A stretch of 64,000 bases of DNA. Source: Sipunculus nudus. Lineage: Eukaryota; Annelida; Sipuncula; Golfingiida; Sipunculidae. A program made the translations under genes and the position numbers. Under the pieces are notes generated by a model. It was not told where the DNA came from and ran no database searches. It saw only the letters and a program-made list of their open reading frames with translations. Numbering within the stretch: the stretch's first letter is position 1; every line of letters begins with the position of its first letter. This document shows, in pieces, positions 36,983-46,359 of the stretch. The DNA is taken from positions 95,039,642 through 95,103,641 of the forward strand of contig CM049306.1 of assembly GCA_026874595.1 (NCBI GenBank), given 5' to 3'.

Positions 36983-37061
36983 CATAGAAAATAATTAAAA
37001 GTTTTATACTTTCTTATATGAGATAAAAAATTAATTAAGTATATAAAAAATGTAAAGATAT
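36477..37061. repeat. left copy of long direct repeat flanking the LINE (585 bp)
   Basis: It begins CACTGACAAGTGAGTAGC and ends TGTAAAGATAT. The same sequence occurs at 41087-41677. Reading the two side by side I saw no substitution; the only difference is the TA microsatellite (about 36927-36979 here), which is 6 bp shorter. The right end of this copy abuts the LINE's 5' end, as expected of a target-site duplication, but its size is far beyond the usual 5-20 bp. Confidence 0.9.
36927..36979. repeat. (TA)n microsatellite
   Basis: About 53 bp of alternating TA inside the left direct repeat. The tract in the right repeat (41537-41595) has three more units. Confidence 0.95.
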
Positions 37062-37289
37062 GTAGAGTTTTATGTGGGGAACTGGTGGCCAAATATATCT
37101 GAGGAAGATATATCCAGGTACATGCGGGATAAAGGGGTGAATGGTATACAGGTTAAAATCTTGCCCAGTCGATATGGTCCAAATAAAGGTGCCCATGTGG
37201 TTGTAGGAGCTCACAGTGTACGCATTGTCTCGGCGAGCTCTTTTTGGCCAAATGGTGTCTACATACGTCGTTGGCGGCCCAGAAATTAA
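37062..37289 (+). pseudogene. C-terminal remnant of LINE ORF1
   Basis: An open frame from the very first base of the element to TAA at 37287, giving about 75 residues with no proper ATG start. It includes 'NWWPNISEEDISRYM', 'ILPSRYGPNKGAHVVV' and 'WPNGVYIRRWRP'. This wording (SKYGP-K-A-H and WP-GVY-RRW) is the familiar end of ORF1 proteins, nucleic-acid-binding chaperones, in invertebrate Jockey/CR1-like LINEs. The upstream part of ORF1 is missing because of 5' truncation at integration. ORF2 starts 43 bp further on. Confidence 0.75.
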
Positions 37290-37332
37290 CAACAACGGAA
37301 TAGAGGTTGTTTCCTGATCAAACTGTATTCTG

Positions 37333-40300
37333 ATGATGAGCATAAAATTTATAACCTTTAATGTGCGGGGCATTATGCCCAGCAGCGTGTATTTAGGCAA
37401 TCTATGTGAACAGTATGACCCTGATGTTTTGTGCATGAATGAACATTGGTTGTTTCCAGATAACCTTGATTATTTGGACTCCTTATTTCCTGACTATCAA
37501 AATTTTGCGATTGCAGACTCATCGCTAGATCCCTATGAATCGCACCGCAGAGGTAAAGGTGGTGTGGCTATTTTGTGGAAAAGGTCACTTCGGTACACTG
37601 TCAGGGCTATGGAATCTTTATCAAATGACAGAATGGCGGTAATTTGTATGCAAGAAAAGGACGGCCTGATTTTTTATATAATCAGTGTTTACTTGCCGTG
37701 CTCCAGGTATTCGATAACGATATACAAAGAGAATATAGAAAAACTATACGATTTGGTAAATGAATTGTTTATGTATGGTCATGTCATAATACTTGGTGAT
37801 CTTAACTGTGAGGTTTCAGGAAGTAGATATGTAGGGAAGCTTTCAGAGAGGGGAAAAATATTACAGGTATTTCTTGATAATTTTGGGATGCTATCGTTAA
37901 CCACCGATATAATATGTGATGGACCAGCTTTTACTTTCGATCCATACAAAACTGGTACATCGTGTTCCTTGATTGACCATGTCCTGGTCAGGGAGGAATT
38001 AATAAGCTATATTTCTAATTGTAAAATAATAAGTGAAGAGGAATTGAACTTATCAGACCATCTACCTATCACGTTTAACCTACAGTTTGTTTACCAAAAC
38101 CTTATAGATGAACAGATAACTTCAAATAGTCGATTAAACTGGAAAAAATTAACTCGGCGTGAGATCACTTCAAATTACACTGTCCCATTAAAACAAGCTC
38201 TTGATAGTATAAATATACCCGTGGATCCGACTGTTCGTGATATTGACAAAATCTACGATAATCTAGTTCGGGCAATGTCGTCTACGGCCATTAATGCATT
38301 CCCGCTGCGCCGTTTTTGTAAACATCTTAGACCTAGGTGGAAACATTTTCTAAAATCATTTCATGATAATATGAGAAACAAAAGGAGATTGTGGATTAAT
38401 TTAGGAAGACCAAGAGAGCGTAATGATCATAGTTATACGAACTACAAAATGTCAAAAAGGGAATTTAGAAAACAAATGCGAGATTATATGGCAATGTTAG
38501 AAAGAGAGGTTTACGAGGATATAGACGAGTCTGCATCAGTCGATATTAATAAATTTTGGAGTCTTGTAAAGAAAAAGGGTAAACGTTCTGTGAATGGGTT
38601 GGGCTCTATGATTTTTGGGGACCGCGTAGTAAAGACTAACAAAGAAATTGCAGAATGTTGGGGAAAGTACTTTGCAGAGAAATATGAAGAAAATGAAACT
38701 GGAATTCCCAATAACTTTCAAAATGAGGTCAAAGATAAGGTGTTGGAGATAGAAGCGCAGTCTAGGAATATGTACTCAGAGGTACTGGATAGACCTTTGG
38801 AAAAAGCTGAAATTAATAAAGCTGTGGACTCGTTGAGATGTGGGAAGGCAGGAGGAGCAGATGGTATTGTCTCAGAGCATATTATATATGGCGGAGGGTG
38901 CGTAATAGATCACCTGTTTACATTTTATAATCTAATTCACAAAATCGAATATATACCCGATAATATGAAAAAGGGGGTTATAGTTCCTATATTGAAGAAT
39001 CGTCTAAATGACAGACGTTCCCCTGATTGCTATAGAGGTATAACCTTATTAACAGTAATGTATAAATTATGGGAGAAGATTATTTTAAATAGACTGTTTG
39101 CCTATATTGCACATGTTCCGCTGATATTTCCTGATCCTTTACAATTTGCATATCAAAAGAACATGTCGGCACTGAATGCCTCATTCGTTTTGCAAGAAGG
39201 TATTTCATATCATACTGATAGGGGTTCTAAAGTATATGCTTGCTTCTTAGATTCTAGTTCTGCTTTTGATGTTGTTTGGCATACTGGCTTATTTTTTAAA
39301 TTATACAAACTTGGTATTAGAGGCAAATTATGGAGATTAATTAAACAGGCTTACGCTAACGTTACAAGCTGTGCCCTATATGATGGTATAAGAAGTTCAT
39401 GGTTTTCTGTGCAGCGCTCAGTCAGGCAAGGGGGGGTTCTTTCGCCGTGGTTATACATGTTGTATATAAATGATTTACTGTGTGCACTAAGAGCGGGTGG
39501 CTTTGGTATTAATGTTGGTGGCATGTATGTGGGTTCGCCAACTCAAGCTGATGATATCGTAGTGTTATCTTTAACAATATCCGGGTTGCAAAATATGATT
39601 GACACTTGCTATTCATATAGTCAGAAGTGGAAATTTCAGTTTAATCTGAACAAAACTAAAATTATGACATTCGGCGAAAGTATAAAAAAATATAATAAGT
39701 TGAGTGTGCTAAGATCCTGGAAACTTGGGAATTCTGTTATCTCTCAAACTAGGCTTTATAAACATCTTGGATTGACTCTAACCAGTGACTTCAAGTGTAA
39801 AGATAAAATAGATATTGCGTGCAGAAAAGGGAGGGGTTCTTTTGTGTCTCTGGCGGGGTTAGGAGTTCGACCAAAAGGTCTTAATCCGCTCACAGCAGCT
39901 GTTCTGTACAAGTCTATTGTTATGCCAGGGGTATTATATGGGGCCGAGTTATGGAATTCAATTTCAGGGTCTGACTTAATTTGTCTGGAAAGAATGCATC
40001 GATTCTGTATAAAAATTAGCCAGATGTTTAAGCGTTCTGTTAGAACTGATATTGCTTTGAGTCTTTTGGGTATGCCTAATATTGAGATGTTTATTGACCG
40101 GGCTAAATTATTATTCTTTGGTAGACTGTGCAATTTGCCAAATGGTAATGTCTCTAGAAGTTTACTCAATTTTAAGCTTTGGCATTTCCTTAGTAATTGC
40201 AATATGTCTAGTGGATTTGTTGGTGACATTGTTAGATTGTTCAGATCATACAATTTAAATAACTTTCTAATTTCATATATGGAGACTATGACGTTTTGTA

Positions 40301-40821
40301 ATCAGAATACGTGGAAAGACCTTGTTCAGGATCAGATTATAAAGCAAGGTGTCCTCCACTTTGATATAAGAACAAGAGGTAAACTTGAGTTCAGAATGCT
40401 AAGAGCTGTACAAAGTGAGCCGTTTATTCCTTGTAAAATATGGTACGCCGCCAGGGACATTCCTGGATCATTTAGTATATTCTGTTACTCGGCGCAGTTA
40501 TTATCTGCATCAGACACGTATCCTGCGTCTCAACTTTGCCATTTTTGCGGCAAGATGTATAATTCTCCGTTACTTCATGCATCTTTATCATGTTCAAATT
40601 CTAGTGAAAGCAGAGCCTCTATCTGGAACTTTATATTAGATAAACTTCCCTTCACAGTTAGCGCTGCACTAAGTATTCTTGGTGATTTCGACTTTGTTGC
40701 TACTTTGCTTGGTAAAGATTTAACAGATTGTCCAGACTGGACATATGAACTTTCTGTTCTGTATATTTATCGGGCAGCTTTGTTCTTTAAAGAAGTAAGA
40801 CCAGTAATAGAAGCCTTGTAA
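37333..40821 (+). CDS. LINE ORF2: endonuclease and reverse transcriptase (1162 aa, intact)
   Basis: Residues 1-250 form an apurinic-type endonuclease: FNVRG (N10), NEHW (E37), GDLN (D156, N158), IDHV (D215) and SDHLP (D242, H243) are all present. The reverse transcriptase follows: 'GKAGGADGI', 'PILKN..CYRGITLL', box A 'FLDSSSAFD' (D640), 'RQGGVLSPWLYMLYIND', the catalytic 'QADD' (D740, D741), 'NKTKIM' and 'YKHLGLTL'. Near the C-terminus is a CX2CX9HX4C knuckle (C1069, C1072, H1082, C1087). The protein cuts target DNA and copies its RNA by target-primed reverse transcription. The residue before ADD is glutamine in place of the more usual aromatic or alanine. No stop or frameshift is seen over the full length. 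Confidence 0.95.
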   Translation: MMSIKFITFNVRGIMPSSVYLGNLCEQYDPDVLCMNEHWLFPDNLDYLDSLFPDYQNFAIADSSLDPYESHRRGKGGVAILWKRSLRYTVRAMESLSNDRMAVICMQEKDGLIFYIISVYLPCSRYSITIYKENIEKLYDLVNELFMYGHVIILGDLNCEVSGSRYVGKLSERGKILQVFLDNFGMLSLTTDIICDGPAFTFDPYKTGTSCSLIDHVLVREELISYISNCKIISEEELNLSDHLPITFNLQFVYQNLIDEQITSNSRLNWKKLTRREITSNYTVPLKQALDSINIPVDPTVRDIDKIYDNLVRAMSSTAINAFPLRRFCKHLRPRWKHFLKSFHDNMRNKRRLWINLGRPRERNDHSYTNYKMSKREFRKQMRDYMAMLEREVYEDIDESASVDINKFWSLVKKKGKRSVNGLGSMIFGDRVVKTNKEIAECWGKYFAEKYEENETGIPNNFQNEVKDKVLEIEAQSRNMYSEVLDRPLEKAEINKAVDSLRCGKAGGADGIVSEHIIYGGGCVIDHLFTFYNLIHKIEYIPDNMKKGVIVPILKNRLNDRRSPDCYRGITLLTVMYKLWEKIILNRLFAYIAHVPLIFPDPLQFAYQKNMSALNASFVLQEGISYHTDRGSKVYACFLDSSSAFDVVWHTGLFFKLYKLGIRGKLWRLIKQAYANVTSCALYDGIRSSWFSVQRSVRQGGVLSPWLYMLYINDLLCALRAGGFGINVGGMYVGSPTQADDIVVLSLTISGLQNMIDTCYSYSQKWKFQFNLNKTKIMTFGESIKKYNKLSVLRSWKLGNSVISQTRLYKHLGLTLTSDFKCKDKIDIACRKGRGSFVSLAGLGVRPKGLNPLTAAVLYKSIVMPGVLYGAELWNSISGSDLICLERMHRFCIKISQMFKRSVRTDIALSLLGMPNIEMFIDRAKLLFFGRLCNLPNGNVSRSLLNFKLWHFLSNCNMSSGFVGDIVRLFRSYNLNNFLISYMETMTFCNQNTWKDLVQDQIIKQGVLHFDIRTRGKLEFRMLRAVQSEPFIPCKIWYAARDIPGSFSIFCYSAQLLSASDTYPASQLCHFCGKMYNSPLLHASLSCSNSSESRASIWNFILDKLPFTVSAALSILGDFDFVATLLGKDLTDCPDWTYELSVLYIYRAALFFKEVRPVIEAL

Positions 40822-41086
40822 TTTTCAAGTGAGATGTTGCCTGATCTTTCTCATTTTATATATATATAAAAAAAAAATAATTAATTTTCCTCTCCTTGCA
40901 ATTATAACACATTAATTGTAACATTATTACATCCTTTTGTAATCTTGTATTTTTCACGTTGCAGAACCTTCACTGATTTAATTATTATTTATTATTAGTT
41001 TTCTTGTCATGTTTACATATGTATTGCATTTGATTGTACTCTTCGATCTCTCGGAGGAAATAAAGATTATCAATCAATCAATCAAT
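40822..41086 (+). other. LINE 3' UTR and (ATCA)n tail
   Basis: AT-rich non-coding sequence after the ORF2 stop, with a polyadenylation-like AATAAA at 41059-41064 just before about four to five ATCA units. The tail runs straight into the right direct repeat (CACTGACAAG...), which marks the 3' end of the insertion. Confidence 0.85.
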
Positions 41087-41532
41087 CACTGACAAGTGAG
41101 TAGCTCCGGGGAAGGGTCACGGCTACCCAGATGACACTCGTGAAGGTAACCCGGCAAAGGGGTGGAGACAGGAGCTATTAAAGAATTGTAATCAGCCAGT
41201 GGTCGTTCATTTTTTAACTGAATGGTGAACTTATATAATCTCATTAGACTTCCATTTTGGCTTGATTGGGATGGATAATTATAATATTAAATTCAATTTA
41301 TTTCTTTTCATTCGTTATTTTATCTTTGTATTTTTTTTCCTAACTTAATAAATACACCATCAAAATACGCCTGTAATAATGTTTCGCATATACTACAATT
41401 TTCTACCATAGGACAAGTCTGCTTAATTATTTGAGAAATTTGTCTAATTTATATCAATTACTTTCATTCAACCAAATTCATGAGTATTGTGGGTATATGC
41501 GATAGGAGTAAGTAAACAACGTGTGTGTATTA

Positions 41533-41598
<66 letters not shown>

Positions 41599-41677
41599 CA
41601 TAGAAAATAATTAAAAGTTTTATACTTTCTTATATGAGATAAAAAATTAATTAAGTATATAAAAAATGTAAAGATAT
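41087..41677. repeat. right copy of long direct repeat flanking the LINE (591 bp)
   Basis: Matches 36477-37061 apart from three extra TA units (tract at 41537-41595). After 41677 the sequence continues 'TACATGTAATTATT', which is presumably the original genomic continuation of the pre-insertion locus. Confidence 0.9.
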
Positions 41678-42075
41678 TACATGTAATTATTTTACACATA
41701 CCCACGCAAAGGAAGCCCATGGACTGATAGCATATCTTTTACGTGTTAAAATAATTATAATATGTTATAACAGGGTGCATGACTGACAGGGACGACATAA
41801 AAATGGTGTAAAATGGCGTACATTTTATATACATACACATTTACAAAAAATATATAATTTGCAACATTACGAAATGTATGCTTTGATAATGATTTAGAGA
41901 GAGGCGTTTAATATTACATATGATATATAATCATCTAATCATTTGTCATGTATTATTATTTTTTCATTTTGTATATTATGTAGTATTTTACTATGATATA
42001 TTGTAACAATAATTTAAGTCACATGTAGACAAATGTTAAATGGTCGGGCATCTTCATACTTCTGTCTGGGGTTTA

Positions 42076-42083
<8 letters not shown>

Positions 42084-42121
<38 letters not shown>
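42084..42121. repeat. (TA)n microsatellite
   Basis: Alternating TA tract in intergenic DNA. Confidence 0.9.
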
Positions 42122-42123
<2 letters not shown>

Positions 42124-42639
42124 GAAGATTTCATGTGCAGTTTTCGACAAATAAATATGTTATTATCATTTTTCTCTTCGAGCGGTGCGATTCGACATAG
42201 AATTGTCCTGAAGGTTGTAAATATAACTTAAGGCCTGTAGCCATGCATACAGTCACTTCAATCAGCATGAATAAAAGAAAATAGAAATATTTGCATTTAA
42301 ATATTTACAAAATGTAATGAAACAAAAAGATAACAAGTCCCTATATGGATAACTTCCGTCATTTTAGATAAATACCATGTGGCCTAAATAAATTTGATAA
42401 ACACGAAGAAAATGTTTTAGAACATGCTTTATATACAGTGGCCTGATGCTTGTCATCTGTGTTACAGGGTAATTTTATTATTTAATATATATTTTATTAT
42501 TTTTTAAATTTAAAAATGAATTTGACATTTTCCATATCATTCGAAAAAAAATTACAACAAAGATACAAAATTTATTATTATTTTTATTATAATTATAGTT
42601 ATTTTATTCAAAGCCAGGTTAATAGCGGTGACTCCCTAC

Positions 42640-43850
42640 ATAGTTTCATGGGGCGGACATCCTCTTGGAAAAAATATCAACATTGTTTATTGTGACGTTT
42701 ACATTTGGCGCCCACTACGCCATAACAAAGTCGAGACTCGACCCCTCTCCGGCGACTAACACCTCATCCTCCCGCTCTTCCTATATTTGAATCCCGCATC
42801 CGCCGGCGCTGTGCTGTAAAGGACCGTAAGTAAACATTAACAATGAGGTGTTTACACGTGACTAGGTACCGTGGGTATAAGACTGTTATATTTGATTTCT
42901 GATGCACCATTCTTACTCCTCACAGAGACTCCAGGTGATAATCCAGTCCACAAGGCATATTGCACGTCTGTACGTGCAGGAGAGAGGTTTCTGCTAGTGA
43001 GATATATAGAATATCATTAATGTTTAACATATAATACGTGTGGATGTGTATACCCATGTTATTGATATTATAAAAAAACCCACTGAAATGAGTCGACCCC
43101 AAGGGGCGGTTTCGGGGATTGCCCTTATTCAACCTGAAAAATCTGCGAATTAGAACTAAAAACGCTTAATAAAAAATCAGAGCCGGATTTAGCATCATGT
43201 TTTTTTTTTCAGACACTCCCATATTGCGCCATTACAGAATAAATTTTCAAAACCAATGTCTGCGCCCCCGTATTAAAAAAAAAATCCTGTATCCCTCCCT
43301 TACTCCATATCATTCAATGAAATTCGTATTGATTTATAATACCAACTTTAAATATTTTCAAATATTTTTCATAATCGTTTTGTTTAATTTATCTATTGTA
43401 ATTTCTGAAAGATGCAGATTTAAGAAAAGAGCGATTAATTAAAAGTTTATTTGTACGTATGTCAAATGTCACACGACATAACGTGCGAGATCATCGGAAC
43501 GTGAGATCTCAGGACACAGTCTCACGTCGCCATCAAATCTCACGAGGGGCTTCCCAGCTGATCTCGGTGTAAAGTCCGCCTTGGGTAACTCAATCTACCG
43601 CCAAAACTTGCTCAGCTCGCAGCCGAGTGAGTGCTAATTAGTAATTACTGGAGAAGACGGGGACAAACAAGATATGACTCGTGTATATCGCGTGGATGGA
43701 GAGGTTTAAGTAAGGCTATTATGTTACGTTTATACAAGTGCTACACGCGGCATCGCCTACAGAAGGAGGCCCCGGCAACATGCGTTTGATATTTCAGCTG
43801 TGTATTATGTACGTATGTAGAGTTGGAAGTGCTCGGAAGCACAGGAGGTG
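42640..43850. promoter_or_regulatory. CpG-richer, promoter-like patch
   Basis: Two sub-regions (about 42640-42830 and 43470-43850) are visibly richer in GC and CpG than the flanks, with words such as 'GGCGGACATCC', 'TGGCGCCCACTACGCC', 'CATCCGCCGGCGC', 'GTGAGATCTC' and 'GACGGGGACAAAC'. The first is followed by GTAAGTAAAC at about 42826, which would make a good splice donor for a non-coding first exon on the plus strand. No coding exon is attached to it. It could be a promoter of an upstream exon of CELSR or of an unseen gene, or simply an unmethylated patch. Confidence 0.25.
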
Positions 43851-43982
43851 ATAAATGATATTCTGAGAGAATCTTGCATTGTATTTTGTTTATTTATTTA
43901 TACACACGCAAACACACACACACACACACCCCGGTTGTTGGGCTAAAAACAAAAAAAGTCCCCAAATGGCGGAATTTACACC

Positions 43983-43985
<3 letters not shown>

Positions 43986-44034
<49 letters not shown>
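43986..44034. repeat. (TA)n microsatellite
   Basis: Alternating TA tract. An (AC)n run lies about 60 bp to its left. Confidence 0.9.
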
Positions 44035-44036
<2 letters not shown>

Positions 44037-44533
44037 GTATATATATACTACATGATGTTCTACATAACACGGATGTAGGATCTGGTCTACATTACATAAC
44101 ATCTATCTATTTTAAATCAACGTGATCAACGTGTATACATGTATACGTGAGAGTGCGCACTGTGTTTTGCTAATTACACATGTAGCTATTTGTAATTAAT
44201 CTAATTACTATTTTTGTTTAAATACAAATTATACTTAAAGCACATATAAATGCACAGTAATTGAGGTCAGATTATGATAAGTGTATGCGAATACCACAGG
44301 ATCTTGATAAGTATTGATCTCCGGTATATACAAAAGTGATAAGCATGTACTATAAATATACCCCGGATTTTACCGTGTATTTACGGCCGAATTTACAAGC
44401 GACATATTTCTCTTGACATGATCTTAATAATCACCTCCGATTCGTTTATGTCTGCTCGCATGTGTTGTCATTTATTTATCTATTTGTTTCCTTTTACATA
44501 TTCAAATAGGATTATATAATATAATAATAATAC

Positions 44534-44798
44534 TCAATAATAAGTGGTATATGGTAAGTTTAGAACACAATTTTCCCGATTAAAAAAAGAATGATCATAT
44601 TCTGAGCTGATGCGGTATGAAGGAGATCCTTGTCCTGGTTTAATCGAGATCATTGTCAATTGACTGGTACTGACATCTAGTAGACAGTTTGGTACTATTG
44701 TCCCATTCCAGACGGAGATGGTCAGAAATCCTTTTTGGCCTTTGCGGAGGTTGCGCTCTCCGATTGCAGCGTAGTTTGTATCCGGTATTGAAGAAATC
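44534..44798 (-). CDS. unidentified exon-like open frame
   Basis: On the minus strand an acceptor-like ATTTTTCAG is followed by an open frame of about 88 codons ending at TGA, with protein-like composition: 'IPDTNYAAIGERNLRKGQKG', 'LTISVWNGTIVPNCLLDV', 'IKPGQGSPSYRISSEYDHSF'. It is less AT-biased than its surroundings. I recognise no family. It could be the last exon of an unseen gene to the right, a fragment of a transposon, or chance. No second exon with matching phase was found. Confidence 0.2.
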
Positions 44799-44899
44799 AC
44801 TGAAAAATCTGGAATTTAATTTTCGTTTTCCTAATCGAATTTATCGACCGCATAACAAAGTCTGTACATGTATCTGAATTGTCAACCTTGATATCCTTT

Positions 44900-45837
44900 C
44901 CTTTTTGCTTGCTGCTTACTCTTAATTCCCGTAATCGTTCTATTTTATATATAGTACATGTATTGTTTCAAGAACACCGTTAATCCGTAGCATTTTTCTT
45001 CTTTCAAGAACATTGTTCCTTAACTGTTCCAAAACGCAACTCATGGATTCTAAACACCTGTATACAACATGGGTAATCTCGTTTCTTTTACATGTACTTC
45101 CAAAACATCTCCATTATTTTGGCACAGTCTGATCCGTTTATTGCATATATTTTGAACATTCATTTCTTTACCCCATAAAATTTGTACTTTTATTTCCCTC
45201 CTTTCATGGGCAGCTTCAACAATCAGTCGGATGCTGGTGAAGAAAAAAAGCTTTCTATTTTTATTTATAACTTATTTTATTTTATTTTGACATTCATTGG
45301 AAGGCGCATCATGTATTTAACATTTACGTTATTATTTTTTTTTATTTTGTGGCATGACCAATCATTACCGTCATATTTTGAAATAACCGGAATCACGATA
45401 AGAGAATTTTTAGCTGCTTTGTTAACACCAGTATCAGCGATCGATTAATCGATGACACCAAGAATATATTTCAGCTTATGTGAAGAAAATACAGATAACA
45501 TATCCATCAGGCTATATTCTGTAATCTTGTTTACAATAATATGTTTAACTAATCAGTCTGAACCAAAAGAAAAGAGGTAAGCGGACATATTGTTATCCAT
45601 GCATCATTAACTCGTGCTCCGAAGTTTACTTTAGTTTGCAGACAAAGTAGTAAAAGAATACCTGCAAATTCAGCAAATTCTGGAAATTTCGGGTGGAAAG
45701 ATGAATTAAAACCAAAATCATATTGATGTTTCGGGTGAAAAAATGAACTAAAACCAAAATTATCTTCACGTATCAACAAGCGCTTGCTGATGAAGAAAGT
45801 TAAAAATGCGCCTCCCTATCATTCATAATAAAGTGTT
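44900..45837. other. intergenic, no gene recognised
   Basis: AT-rich DNA. At about 45685-45775 a segment of about 38 bp ('TTTCGGGTG-AAA-ATGAA-TAAAACCAAAAT') is present twice in tandem, which explains the repetitive short open frame there. Nothing else is supported. Confidence 0.5.
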
Positions 45838-46353
45838 CTAGGCAAGTCTAAACTGTCTGTATGCGGATGGAGGCGGTGTACAGGTGTTCGGCACGGAGTG
45901 GGGGTGGTGTTCTCCTTTTTCGTCCGACTTTGCTTCCTGGACCCGGTATGCGGCGTTCTGGAGCTGACCTGGGAAGGCGTCTTGGACCTTTTGCGTTTGG
46001 CTTGGTGTGGCATCTTCAACAATCTTCATAGCCATCGCTTCTACTTTCTCCTTAAAATAGTCTGAGGGCTCAATTACTGGAACAAAAGCTTCTCTCCTTT
46101 TTTGTTGTTGGTGAGAGAGCTGGTGCGACTCCTAATAGGGCTATGTACGTAATCGGCTCGGGCCCCGACGCCACTTTTCTTCTGCTGCTGCATCAACAGG
46201 CGCTTTGCATCTCTCAGTTAATTCAACCGTGCTGGTAACCGCCACCGTTTTACCCGCTCCGGTGACTTTTAGAAAAGCCACAACATCCACCGCCACAAAG
46301 GGAAAAGCAGCATACATTCCCTCCACCGATCCCGACAGCGGAGACCCAGCCAT
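45838..46353 (-). pseudogene. unidentified decayed open frame
   Basis: On the minus strand a frame starts at ATG 46353 (MAGSPLSGSVEGMYAAF..VVAFLKVTGAGKTVAVTSTVELTERC) after an upstream in-frame TGA. It meets two stops close together at 46141-46143 and about 46132. The same frame then continues open to 45838 ('QQQKRREAFVPVIEPSDYF', 'MKIVEDATPSQTQKVQDAF', a His/Pro-rich end). GC content is higher than in the flanks. The sequence could be a degraded transposon gene or a processed-type relic. I do not recognise the family, and the two stops could also be spanned by a small intron. Confidence 0.3.
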
Positions 46354-46359
46354 GCCAAC

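Larger units (their letters stand above)
37062..41086 (+). mobile_element. 5'-truncated non-LTR retrotransposon (LINE), young, with intact ORF2
   Basis: The element starts at 37062 inside an open ORF1 frame, continues through ORF2 (37333-40821) and a 3' UTR with AATAAA at 41059, and ends in a short (ATCA)n tail at about 41069-41086. The flanking direct repeats abut both ends. Endonuclease plus reverse transcriptase, a C-terminal CCHC-type motif and a simple-repeat rather than poly-A tail fit the Jockey/CR1/L2 group; I cannot assign the clade by eye. It lies about 0.95 kb upstream of the CELSR start codon on the opposite strand, so the two are head to head. The intact ORF2 and near-identical flanks indicate recent insertion. 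Confidence 0.93.
41678..44533. other. intergenic region with (TA)n tracts and a CpG-richer patch
   Basis: AT-rich to about 42.6 kb with (TA)n at 42084-42121, then the CpG-richer patch listed separately, then an (AC)n at about 43911-43928 and (TA)n at 43986-44034. No coding region is recognisable; frames across the TA tracts read as I-Y repeats. Confidence 0.7.

Noticed and set aside
36868-37092. Open frames with I-Y repeats at 36.9, 41.5, 42.1, 43.9 and 44.0 kb
   Set aside because: Direct translation of (TA)n microsatellites.
39756-40253. Minus-strand 165-codon frame inside the LINE
   Set aside because: Antisense shadow of the reverse-transcriptase ORF.
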